Source of the DNA: Brachypterus glaber
Taxonomy: Eukaryota > Arthropoda > Insecta > Coleoptera > Kateretidae
Direction of reading: 5' to 3'
Assembly (NCBI GenBank): GCA_958510825.1
Contig: CAUEHQ010000002.1
Location: forward strand, 62,001 to 126,000
Length of the DNA: 64,000 nucleotides
The notes under the pieces were generated by a model, which saw only the letters and a list, made by a program, of their open reading frames with translations, was not told the DNA's origin and did not search any database. Numbering within the stretch: position 1 is the stretch's first letter; every line of letters starts with the position of its first letter. A program made the position numbers and the translations under genes. Of this stretch, positions 11,055 through 20,718 are shown piece by piece.

Positions 11055-11881
11055 ACGCTAGTTGGGTACACGGCTAGTACCAAATGAGTAGCGTTACTTG
11101 AAGAACCGGCACTGGTTTACACCTACAGATACAGTGTCATGCGGCTAAAACTTGAAGGTATGCGTTGGTTGGGTACACGGCTTGTACCAAAGGAGCAACG
11201 TCAATATTGATACGGGGCACGGGTTTATACCTGGAGATACCGTGTCATATGTCGGGTACACTTGCAGTATACGTGTTGATAATACTTTTGCAGAATACTT
11301 GTCGATATTGTGAAAAATATTATTTCTTGGTCTCGAAGATGACTTCCAGTGACGAAAAATCAAATCTGCAATCAGATCGATCGTATCTAGCACGGTTCTC
11401 TAGATACCGCATGGACTGGGGCACCGCGACGTGTCCTGGTGGGGCGTCGAGCTTCTCGGCGAGGAACAACGTCGTCTCTTGACTGAGCTGAGGGCAGCAC
11501 GCGCACGCGCACTTCGAGAGTCGCAAGGAGGCGAACAGCTTGGTGAGAGCTGGGTTTTGAGGGGTAACTTGGATGAGTGCGGCGAGGGGATTGAAGGCTC
11601 GATCGCACTGCCGACGCGAAATATCTTGTTACCGGTTTTCTTAACGGACTTTTCGCGGCAATTCTCGCGGGAATTTTAGCATTTTTCTGTCTTTATGCCT
11701 TAAATTAAATTTCCAACTCACCCATTGTCTTATTATTACGAAACCACTAAACTGTAATAACTAAATAGTACATAGTCAGTTTCACTAACACCAAGGATTA
11801 GTCCAATATCACACTTTCACGGCTTTTGGGGTGCTTCTTTCACTAAAACCCCTGGCCTGACGTTTGGGCGCCATTTATTTA
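11055..11881 (-). other. Gypsy-1 5' leader with tandem duplication
   Basis: The untranslated region between 5' LTR and Gag start is 827 bp. A block of about 105 bp is present twice (about 11055-11160 and 11161-11265), sharing TTGGGTACACGGCT, GTACCAAA.GAG and GGTTTA.ACCT. The copies are clearly diverged, so the duplication is older than this insertion and is part of the family. Open frames in this stretch are not convincing genes. Confidence 0.65.
11856..11873 (-). promoter_or_regulatory. Gypsy-1 primer-binding site
   Basis: On the element's strand TGGCGCCCAAACGTCAGG lies 8 nt downstream of the 5' LTR. A TGGCGCCC start is typical of primer sites complementary to the 3' end of a lysine-type tRNA. 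The exact tRNA is an inference. Confidence 0.7.
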
Positions 11882-12074
11882 TGTAGGGATATTTATTAAA
11901 CAAACCCACACAAATATAAAATTAGTTAAGTTTATTTCAATTTATAAAAGCAAGTAAAAAACATGGTAAATATACTAGGAGCACGAACATGCTACGGGCG
12001 CAAGGGCCATACATCTACTACTGTGTTTTGGGTTCCAGCGGGCACACAAGGGCGGTATCGACAGTGGCGTTACA
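11882..12074 (-). repeat. Gypsy-1 5' LTR
   Basis: Identical by eye to 6429-6621, starting TGTAGGGAT and ending GTTACA, and followed by the target duplication ATTT. Confidence 0.95.
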
Positions 12075-12078
12075 ATTT

Positions 12079-12464
12079 TTTATTTTATTTTTTTTTTTTT
12101 TTTGAAAAAAAAAAAGATAAATAATGTAAACATTACAAAATTGTTAGGTAAGATAAATAATTAGGATTTTCTTGTGGCTGACTTTGGTCTACCTCTTAGT
12201 TTTTTTATTGTCTTGTGATGTCTCCGACTCTTCCAGTTGTGTTCGCTGGAGCTTAGAAAACTTGGGTTTTTCCTACAGTTGCTTGTGCTTTGAATGTCTG
12301 GTCTAGATCCTGTAATAAGTATAGAGCGAAACCAAAGTATTGAATCTAGTATACCAGTCAAGTAGATGCGGTAACTGCAGTAACGTACTACGTATCTACT
12401 TGACTGGTACACTACAAAAAGCGGTGGTGGTGGTAAAATCAATACTTCGACGTCGCACTATAGT
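12079..12464. other. Foldback-like element interior, right part
   Basis: Loop sequence on the other side of the Gypsy insertion. It contains a perfect 16-bp inverted repeat, TACCAGTCAAGTAGAT at 12352-12367 and its complement at 12394-12409, with a 26-nt loop that holds GTAACTGCAGTAAC. A minus frame at 12161-12442 ends in a basic stretch (LRGRPKSATRKS) but has no recognisable domain and is not called as a gene. Confidence 0.6.
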
Positions 12465-14815
12465 AATAAGAAACCTACTCTGAAAAAATTAGGGCCCCAC
12501 TACTATATTTTTTTTATTTTGCTTTTTTTTTGACATTGGTGCTGTGATTGAATTTATTTGTTTGAGCCTCTCAGAGACACAGACCCAAAACCCATATGAT
12601 TTTAAATTAGTCTAACAGTAATGAGAAATCCACTCTGAAAAAATTAGGACCCTACCCTGATTTTAAATTAGTCTAACAGTAATGAGAAACCCACTCTGAA
12701 AAAATTAGGACCCTACTACTACGGGAAGATATATTTTTAGCTTTTTTTCGACCTGGGTGCTGACTGAATTTATTTTTTTGAGCCTCTCAGAGACTTTGAC
12801 CCAAAACCAATATGATTTTAAATTAGTCTGACAGTAATGAGATACACACTCTGAAAAAATTAGGATCCTACTACTACGGGAAGATATATTTTTTAGCTTT
12901 TTTTCGACCTGGGTGCTGTGACTGAATTTATTTTTTTGAGCCTCTCAGAGACTTGGACCCAAAAGCAATATGATTTTAAATTAGTCTAACAGTAATGAGA
13001 AACCCACTCTGAAAAAATTAGGATCCTACTACTACGGGAAGATATATTTTTTAGCTTTTTTTCGACCTGGGTGCTGTGACTAAATTTATTTTTTTGAGCC
13101 TCTCAGAGACTTTGACCCAAAACCAATATGATTTTAAATTAGTCTAACAGTAATGAGAAACCCACTCTGAAAAAATTAGGACCCTACTACTACGGGAAGA
13201 TATATTTTTCAGCTTTTTTTTGACCTGGGTGCTGTGACTGAATTTATTTTTTTGAGCCTCTCAGAGACTTTGACCCAAAACCAATATGATTTTAAATTAG
13301 TCTAACATTAATGAGAAATCTACTCTGAAAAAATTAGGACCCTACTACTACGGGAAGATATATTTTTTAGCTTTTTTCGACCTGGGTGCTGTGACTGAAT
13401 TTATTTTTTTGAGCCTCTCAGAGACTTTGACCCAAAACCAATATGATTTTAAATTAGTCTAACAGTAATGAGAAACCCACTCTGAAAAAATTAGGACCCT
13501 ACTACTACGGGAAGATATATTTGTTAGCTTTTTTTCGACCTGGGTGCTGTGACTGAATTTATATTTTTGAGCCTCTCAGAGACTTTGACCCAAAACCAAT
13601 ATGATTTTAAATTAGTCTAACAGTAATAAGAAACCCACTCTGAAAAAATTAGGACCCTAATACTACGGGTAAATATATTTTTTAGCTTTTTTCCGACCTG
13701 GGTGCTGTGACTGAATTTATTTTTTTGAGCCTCTCAGAGACTTTGACCCAAAACCAATATGATTTTAAATTAGTCTAACAATAATGAGAAATCCACTCTG
13801 AAAAATTAGGACCCTACTACTACGGGAAGATATATTTTTTAGCTTTTTATCGACCTGGGTGATGTGACTGAATTTAATTTTTTGAGCCTCTCAGAAACTT
13901 TGACCCAAAACCAATATGATTTTAAATTAGTCTAACAGTAATGAGAAATCCACTCTGAAAAAATTAGGACCCTACTACTACGGGAAGATATATTTTTTAG
14001 CTTTTTTTCGACCTGGGTGCTGTGACTGAATTTATTTTTTTGAGCCTCTCAGAGACTTTGACCCAAAACCAATATGATTTTAAATTAGTCTAACAGTAAT
14101 GAGAAACTCTGAAAAAATTAGGACACTACTACTACGGGAAGATATATTTTTTAGCTTTTTATCGACCTGGGTGCTGTGACTAAATTTATTTTTTTGAGCC
14201 TCTCAGAGACTTTGACCCAAAACCAATATGATTTTAAATTAGTCTAACAATAATGAGAAATCCACTCTGAAAAAATTAGGACCCTACTACTACGGGAAGA
14301 TATATTTTTTAGCTTTTTTCGACCTGGGTGCTGTGACTGAATTTATTTTTTTGAGCCTCTCAGAGACTTTGACCCAAAACCAATATGATTTTAAATTAGT
14401 CTAACAGTAATGAGAAACCCACTCTGAAAAAATTAGGACCCTACTACTACGGGAAGATATATTTTTTAGCTTTTTTTCGACCTGGGTGCTGTGACTGAAT
14501 TTATTTTTTTGAGCCTCTCAGAGACTTTGACCCAATACCAATATGATTTTAAATTAGTCTAACAGTAATGAGAAACCCACTTTGAAAAAATTAGGACCCT
14601 ACTACTACGGGAAGATATATTTTTTAGCTTTTTATCGACCTGGGTGCTGTGACTAAATTTATTTTTTTGAGCCTCTCAGAGACTTTGACCCAAAACCAAT
14701 ATGATTTTAAATTAGTCTAACAGTAATGAGAAACCCACTCTGAAAAAATTAGGACCCTACTACTACGGGAAGATATATTTTTTAGCTTTTTTTCGACTTG
14801 AATGCTGTGATCCAA
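12465..14815 (-). repeat. Right arm: 158-bp tandem repeats, inverted (about 15 copies)
   Basis: These are the same repeat units as 4190-5677 on the opposite strand. CGACCTGGG recurs at spacings of 154-158 bp (12749, 12905, 13063, then on to 14794). The innermost unit carries the same truncation as the left arm (GGACCCTACCCTGATTTTAAA at about 12647-12667). The two arms are therefore mirror images with different copy number. Confidence 0.92.
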
Positions 14816-15018
14816 CCAACATTTGATTTAATTAATTTTGTTCAAATACACCTAATAATAAAAAAAAACTATTTACTTACCATTTTTATAAAAATACTAG
14901 AAAATATTAAATAATAGAAATAAAAACAATATTAAATGAATATTTTTTATTTTTGATAACCAAATTTATAACTAGAACGACACTTAAATCGGGTGCTGGC
15001 TAGTTTGGTGCCAACTTT

Positions 15019-15042
15019 ATATAGATCACACCTGTTTCAGTG
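15019..15042 (+). promoter_or_regulatory. Possible core promoter of the ebi/TBL1-type gene
   Basis: TATATAG (15019-15025) sits at the edge of the Foldback-like element and is followed about 20 bp later by TCAGTG (15037-15042), which fits the arthropod initiator TCAGT. The spacing is shorter than the usual 30 bp. This is a motif match only. Confidence 0.25.
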
Positions 15043-15202
15043 CAGACCTATGTTGAAGGGATTGGAAAGAGAATGAGTTTGGTTGGTTGGATGACTCAGG
15101 CAACCAAAACCAAAAAAAGCCTGACGAAGAAGAAGAACGTGTAAAATTTCGGCGTCTTCTGTGTTTTTGTTAGAAGTAATTAATGTAACCACTTGAAAAA
15201 CG

Positions 15203-15627
15203 ATGAGTTTTTCAAGTGATGAAGTTAACTTTTTAGTGTACCGATATTTACAAGAATCGGGTATGTGTAGTATGTACCTAGAAAAACAACACCTAACCCT
15301 TAAACTGAAGTTTATAAATTTTACATTTTTCGTTTGGTTTAGGGTTTCAGCACTCTGCATATACTTTCGGAATAGAATCACACATAAGTCAGTCCAATAT
15401 AAATGGAGCCCTAGTGCCCCCAGCCGCTTTGCTGAGCATATTACAGAAAGGTTTACAGTATACGGAAGCTGAAATAAGTATTGGAGAAGATGGAACAGAA
15501 CAAAGACTTACAGAAAGCCTTAGTTTAATAGATGCTGTTATGCCTGATGTAGTAGCAAGCAGACAAAATCAGCAGAATCAACAGAAACAAGCTATTAAAG
15601 AAATTACAGACACAAATGGAGAAGAAG
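15203..15627 (+). CDS. ebi: ebi/TBL1-type transcriptional corepressor, coding exons 1 and 2
   Basis: Exon 1 (15203-15260) starts [19 protein letters not shown] and ends in phase 1 at a GTATGT donor. An 82-bp intron (15261-15342) ends TTTAG. Exon 2 (15343-15627) continues the LisH region and includes [32 protein letters not shown] and a glutamine-rich linker, then meets a second GTATGT donor at 15628. This is the conserved N-terminus of the TBL1/TBL1XR1/ebi family, subunits of the nuclear NCoR/SMRT-HDAC3 complex. The LisH region mediates oligomerisation and corepressor binding. The C-terminal WD40 exons are not seen anywhere to 64000, so either an intron longer than 48 kb follows or the copy is broken. 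The intact intron argues against a processed pseudogene. The DTWD1-type exon at 3925 points away from it. Confidence 0.9.
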
Positions 15628-15908
15628 GTATGTTAAAATGGCATGATAGGCCTAAAATTTTGATCTCAAATAATAACCCTGAGACTAGTATACTGGGAGT
15701 ATGTACCTTAAATGTACATCAGGTTTGTGCACATGCATGTTTCCACACTTTATTTATTTATTAGTTAAGGTTAAATAATTTTTTCGAGAAATAAGGTGAT
15801 TTGCCTTATTAATTAAAAAAAAAACAAAAAGTCCAAACCAGCAAAAAGCCAACCAACGTTAACTAAAAAAAACTTTAATATAAATACAACCGATGTATGT
15901 TTAATTAA
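15628..15908. other. Presumed start of ebi/TBL1 intron 2
   Basis: After the GTATGT donor the sequence turns AT-rich and non-coding. I see no exon in it. Confidence 0.5.
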
Positions 15909-16137
15909 ATGGTCTTTAACTGCAGTTAAAGATATTTATTATTACACTGTTACCTAAGGCTGAAGGACTTTGGTCAATGGCCATTTGTGTATTGTGATTA
16001 TGCAATAAAGTACATTATTTTTTATATTACACTGTGACTAAATGTACCCTGGGAGTACATCCATTAATGGACATACTCCCAGTCTACATCTAGTCACAAT
16101 GTAATAATAAATGTCTTTAAATGCAGTTAAAGACCAT
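15909..16137. mobile_element. Short inverted-repeat element (MITE)
   Basis: ATGGTCTTTAACTGCAG at the left is mirrored by a near-identical block ending GACCAT at the right, continuing into ATTTATTATTACA on both sides. The left terminal segment TCTTTAACTGCAGTTAAAGA (15913-15932) is itself a perfect palindrome. There is no coding capacity. Confidence 0.7.
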
Positions 16138-16349
16138 GGTCTGTACGGTACAGACTGTACCTTGTTGCCAGGGAAAGGTCTGTGTTGGTTTTGGGAATCA
16201 CAGTAATGTAGCCAGTTTTTCATTCTTTTAAGAAATGGTGATTTAGACAGAATTTGTAGAATTTATTAATAAAGCAGTGTATTTCTGGGTCAAGTTTTTT
16301 AACCATATAAAGTGTGATGTTATCTTTTCTTGTTTTAGGTCTTTAGTAG

Positions 16350-17062
16350 CTTTTTAATCTGGCTCCAATAGTTTTTAGCCTTTTTTTATTTCATGACATA
16401 GTTGTTGGTACATAGTCTACCACTATTTCCTTTTTATCTACTAAATTTTGAATAAAATGATACTTTACATCAATATGCTTGTATGTTTTGTCTCTAGTAT
16501 AGTTGCCATTTTTAAACATGACTGATTATCTTCAAATATTTTGACTGGCAAAACATTTTTATTTAAAAATTCACTTAGTAAATGTGCAATAAAATGCACT
16601 CAGCTTTTGCACTAGAGATAGAAACTGTACTTTGCTTTTTAGTTTTCTGTGAAACAATATTTCCAATAATTTTATTTCCTTATCCAGTGATACTTTATCA
16701 TTTACATTGTTAGCATAATTAGCATCTACATAAAATTAAATCGTCTACATAGATAGTTTCATCACAAAAATATAAACAAGAATCTTTCATGGATTTTTAA
16801 AAAGCCCAAATCAGTTGTTTCATTAACAAGAGAATACCACAACTTTGTTGACTCATTAAGACCATATAAAGATTTTTTTAATTTACATACCAAATTTGGA
16901 TCATTTCTTTCCAAACCTTCTGGTTGAATCATGTAAACTGGACTTTTCAATGTTCCATTAAGGAAAGCAGTCAAGTTGTATTAAGAACAAGTCTAGCCAC
17001 TGGAGCATAAATTTCTTCAGTTACTAAACTTTGTAGAAAACCTTGTGCCACTAATCATGCAA
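16350..17062 (-). pseudogene. Ty1/Copia pol relic (RT to RNase H)
   Basis: Minus-strand frames in succession give LVAQGF, YAPVAR (17000-17060), then TAFLNGTLKSPVYMIQPEG with KLKKSLYGLN (16974-16762), which are classic Copia reverse transcriptase blocks. Further on is a degraded D-KYHF-type RNase H segment near 16430-16470. Frames are broken by several stops and shifts and no LTRs were identified. An old, inactive fragment. Confidence 0.85.
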
Positions 17063-18014
17063 TTTTAACTACCCCTGGTAGAAAAGTACATTAATCAAAC
17101 TTAACATAATATTAGATTAGTGACATTTTTATGTTTAGTCTCAAACCTTATACAAAAACGTTATAAAATATATAAATCTAACCTTAAAAACTAACGTTTG
17201 ACAAAAACGTTATAAAATACATAAATCTAACATTAGTTTCCTAACCTTTTTCTAATCTTATCAATGAACTAGAGTAGTGGGGGAACAGGAATGGCGTCTG
17301 AACAAGTGGCTAATATGAATGGCAGCCATTAATCGCATTCTTTATTCTAGGGGGTTCAAATTTTTCACACTAGGTGGTGCGATTTGGTAACTTTATAGGG
17401 AATTTTCATCTTGGTGCTTTCAGAGACCAACTTATCTCTGGTGCTTAAAGCACCGTGCTTTATTGACAATGAAGTTTTTAGGGTTATGTACAATGTCGGT
17501 GGATTTAAAAACGCTATAAAAAAACATTTATTTCTCAAAAAAACATATTTCTATTTGAAAAAATTACAGAAATGTGTAACATTAAAAAAATAATGACAGA
17601 ATTAAAAAAAATAACAGTAATAAAATAATAAAAACAAGGTAGGTCATGTAGCAGTTGAATATTTTCCCAAACCTTCATTCTTATACATTTTGGTACTGGC
17701 GTGTAAATTGTCTTAATTAGGGTCACTCGATCAGTTTTTGCTTTGTCTATAGACTAGATCTAGTTGCTGTGTTAGTGTGTTTTGGTGTTTGGTCGATTTG
17801 AGCTTTTGATTTGAGGTGAAAACTTCCACAAACCCAAACGGCTAACCACCAAAACACTAGACATGCTATAAAGTCAGTATCAATTTTGATTAAATTCATC
17901 ATAATTTAGTTTTAAAGTAGCATCCACTGATCTAAAATAAAATGAATTTTATAAAGGGAGCTGCTACAGTTTCGAGTCAGAACTTCCAACCAGTTGAAAC
18001 TCTAGCTCTGGGGC

Positions 18015-18160
18015 TAGGGAACGTTAAAGTATTACGTAACGCAAATGTTGATCATTTTAGACCCCCCCCATAACGCTATTTTCCTATGCCATTAACATGG
18101 GTGTAACACTCCAAAATGACCCCCCCTAAGAGCGTTACATAATACTTGAACGTTCCCCTA
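18015..18160. mobile_element. 146-bp MITE
   Basis: TAGGGAACGTTAAAGTATTA at the left is mirrored by TAATACTTGAACGTTCCCCTA at the right, each followed inward by CGTAACGC or its complement. The centre has C-runs and CCATTAACATGG. There is no coding capacity. Confidence 0.8.
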
Positions 18161-18683
18161 GTATTCCAACCACTTGATTTTAAAATTTTTTAAGCTTTTA
18201 AGGTATATTTTGGTCAGAATTCAATTCTCCCCGTTTGAATGGGGACTATGCCCCCGTTTAAATGGGGTCAAGGCATCAAAAACACCAAACGCAAAAAAAC
18301 TGACCTAAACCAAAGAGTTAGGTTACATTATGTTTAATATCTATAGATATACAACAGTGCAAAATCGGTCGGAACTCCAGACACTCTGTTGTATAAATAC
18401 TTGTAATAAAAAAATGTACATATGAAATTCTTATTTTTGAAATACACACCCTATTTTTTCAGGTTCGAACTCTGGCTTTCTTCAGAAGTACTTTCTCTTT
18501 TCCAAAAAGCATGTCATCATATTTAAAATGCCTTGAGCAAACAAATCTATTCTCAGAAAAAGTATACCTACGTAGATTTGGGTATTTTAAAAATATCAAG
18601 CCATTGCTCCAACAATTCTTTATCTTTTGGAAACCTGTAAAATAGAAAACCCTGGCTATAAATTAAATCTCACTAAATTTGTA

Positions 18684-18687
<4 letters not shown>

Positions 18688-18749
<62 letters not shown>
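18688..18749. repeat. (TA)n microsatellite
   Basis: About 30 uninterrupted TA units. It served as the insertion site of the TA-targeting element that follows. The open frame running through it is not a gene. Confidence 0.95.
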
Positions 18750-18752
<3 letters not shown>

Positions 18753-19481
18753 CCTGTTCCAGAACTCGCGTACCGAAATTTAAGAGGTTATTCTACATCC
18801 AAAAATATGAAAAAAAGTTTCTATAAAGGTTGGTCCGGAAATGAGCCCTTAGGGAGCTACGGCCCTTCGAAGATGACGTATTGAATGGGGAACAAAAAAA
18901 AGCACCAATAAAATTTTAATGCTGCAGGGTGATTCTTCATTTAAAACTGAGCAAAAAAGTATTTAACACCAAAACACCTAAATTTAATATTAAAGGAGTA
19001 ATAGCCTTTTAAAAAGTAACGTTTTTGGTGGCACAAAATGTTACTTCCTCTTAATTGCATTTTTTTTTGATAACGGTTGCTCCTACAGTGTTACACTATA
19101 TGATATTTTATATGTATTTTTACTCTAGAAATCTATATTTTTTACATCAAATCCAAAAAACATACAGATAGAAAAGTTTGGGGCAAAAATGTTTTAAGCC
19201 TCATATATTTTGTCCGTCTGGGCACGCCTCTGGATAAATTAAAAAAATAAATTAACATAAACTTATTGCCCTTATTAATACTAGTATACATGCAAAAGCT
19301 CGCCGCTCTAGCTTAAACGGTACCCGAGTTATTAATTAAAAACCTTATTTCTATTACAATTTTAAAGGGCCCTAGATCCCTTAGGGCTCATTTCCGGACC
19401 AACCTTTATAGGAACTTTTTTTATATTTTTGGATCTAGAATCACCTCTTAAATTTTGGCATGCCAGTTATGGATCACCCTG
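18750..19481. mobile_element. TA-flanked inverted-repeat element, 732 bp
   Basis: Left end CAGCCTGTTCC, right end GGATCACCCTG, with TA on both sides (18748-18749 and 19482-19483). The termini share AAGGTTGGTCCGGAAATGAG and its complement over about 120 bp. A related left end stands alone at 43467. There is no transposase, so it looks like a non-autonomous Tc1/mariner-type element. Confidence 0.75.
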
Positions 19482-19964
19482 TATATATATAAATGAAAAA
19501 TGCACAAGTTAATATAATCCCAACTTAAACTTTTTTAAAAAATGAAACTTTCTCCAGTTTTTTTCTTTTTACACTGTGACAGCCAATGACACAGCAAGAC
19601 ATGTTTAGAAAAGTTTTTCTTGTACTCACTCACTAAAAAACTGTACACTTACACTACGGAATTTAATAAAAATAAATAAAAAAACTGCCATATAAAAGTC
19701 TCAAAAATGCTCAAACATATAATAAATTATTCACAGATAAAGATATCAACATTTCAACCGTAAGTATTACCAGGAAAAACTAGTACGATAACAGAGACTA
19801 CAATTTCTGATAAAATTCCTACTAATGTTACCAAATCGCACCACCTAGTGTGAAAAATTTGAACCCCCTAGAATAAAGAATGCGTTTAATGCCTGCCAAC
19901 GTAGTGTCACTACTTATTTGTATTGGAATCCTGTTCCCCCACTACTCTAGTTCATTGAATCTTA

Positions 19965-20517
19965 TTCTAACTTTAAATATTTTTTAAATTTACATTATTA
20001 ATACGTAAGCCTCGACGTAAGCTATAGTAGAAAATACTCATTTCAAACAGCTATGTGCCTAGGTTTGATAATTATCCGTAAAAAGTTTGCAAATTGTCAA
20101 AAAATAAAATAAAAACACTAAAAGATTTTATTTTCCTTGATTAAAAAGACAGTAGTATTATTTATGCGCTATCGTTATTGAATATAATGTATCTAACAAT
20201 CAAATATTTTCATATTATATTTATTATTTCCATAATAAGTTTAAAAAAATATTATCCCCCAAAAGTCAAAATTATAGTAAGTCTGGCAACGCTGTACTAG
20301 AATTGAAAAAATATTTTAAGATTCTGATTGTATAAATAAATATTAACTAATTAAATATAGTTTTTCTGAGAGGTAAACTTATTTATCGAAGTATAACAGC
20401 ATATTACACGAAAAATATTTAAGGCCAGCTAAAAAGTTGGCTATTTTATAAATAAATTTTCTTTAAAAATATTATGATTTCTAAAATATATTAAGATTTA
20501 TTTATATGATGCAGGTA
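19965..20517. other. AT-rich sequence, no gene seen
   Basis: I see no coding, RNA or repeat structure in this stretch. Confidence 0.5.
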
Positions 20518-20598
20518 GAAATTTCCTATTTGACCACGCCCCCTCCTAAAGTTAGAAATTTCCTATTTGGCCACGCCCCCTCCTAAAGTTAGAAATTA
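20518..20598. repeat. 37-bp tandem duplication
   Basis: A 37-bp unit (AGAAATTTCCTATTTG, then CCACGCCCCCTCC) occurs twice with one difference (GACC or GGCC), followed by the start of a third copy. Confidence 0.85.
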
Positions 20599-20718
20599 AA
20601 CGTACTTATAACGTATTTCTAACTTAAAAATCTAACGTTAGATTAACGTTTGTAACTAACGTTTGATTCTAACGTTAAAAAGCGGGACATTTGCACATAT
20701 TTTATAACGTACTTTTAT

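Larger units (their letters stand above)
6429..12074 (-). mobile_element. Complete Ty3/Gypsy LTR retrotransposon (Gypsy-1)
   Basis: A 5.6-kb element on the minus strand, with 193-bp LTRs that read as identical, a 4-bp target duplication ATTT (6425-6428 and 12075-12078), a primer-binding site, a polypurine tract and one uninterrupted gag-pol frame. It is visibly richer in GC than its surroundings. All expected catalytic residues are present and no disabling mutation is visible, so it is a very recent insertion that may still be competent. Confidence 0.95.
3978..15023. mobile_element. Giant Foldback-like element with satellite arms
   Basis: The left end, TATAAAGTTGGCACCAA followed by CCAGCACCC (3978-4010), recurs inverted at 14992-15023, and the similarity continues weakly for about 55 bp. 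Inside each end is an array of 158-bp repeats, forward at 4190-5677 and inverted at 12465-14815. The non-repetitive middle (5678-6428 plus 12079-12464) was split by a Gypsy insertion. Inverted tandem-repeat arms around a loop are the defining plan of Foldback/Galileo elements. No transposase remnant or target duplication is recognisable, so the assignment is by architecture only. It lies between two divergent host genes. Confidence 0.65.
17261..19958. mobile_element. 2.7-kb DNA element with about 125-bp inverted termini
   Basis: TCAATGAACTAGAGTAGTGG and the following block (to TTTTTCACACTAGGTGGTGCG, about 17385) recur inverted at 19828-19958. ATCTTA flanks both ends (17255-17260 and 19959-19964), a likely 6-bp target duplication. 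No transposase was found in the interior. It holds three other repeats: 18015-18160, the TA microsatellite, and 18750-19481. Confidence 0.75.

Noticed and set aside
11145..11679. Several overlapping frames in the Gypsy-1 leader
   Set aside because: They overlap on both strands without domains. The region is a GC-richer untranslated leader with a tandem duplication.
12161..12442. Minus frame of 93 codons ending LRGRPKSATRKS as a gene
   Set aside because: No domain recognised, composition shaped by flanking repeats, and it overlaps the hairpin. Left as unassigned loop sequence.
15203..15627. ebi/TBL1 segment as a processed pseudogene
   Set aside because: It has a proper 82-bp intron with consensus splice sites and no frame damage.
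18627..18884. Plus frame through the TA microsatellite
   Set aside because: It is half Tyr-Ile repeats from (TA)n and the rest is the end of a TIR element.
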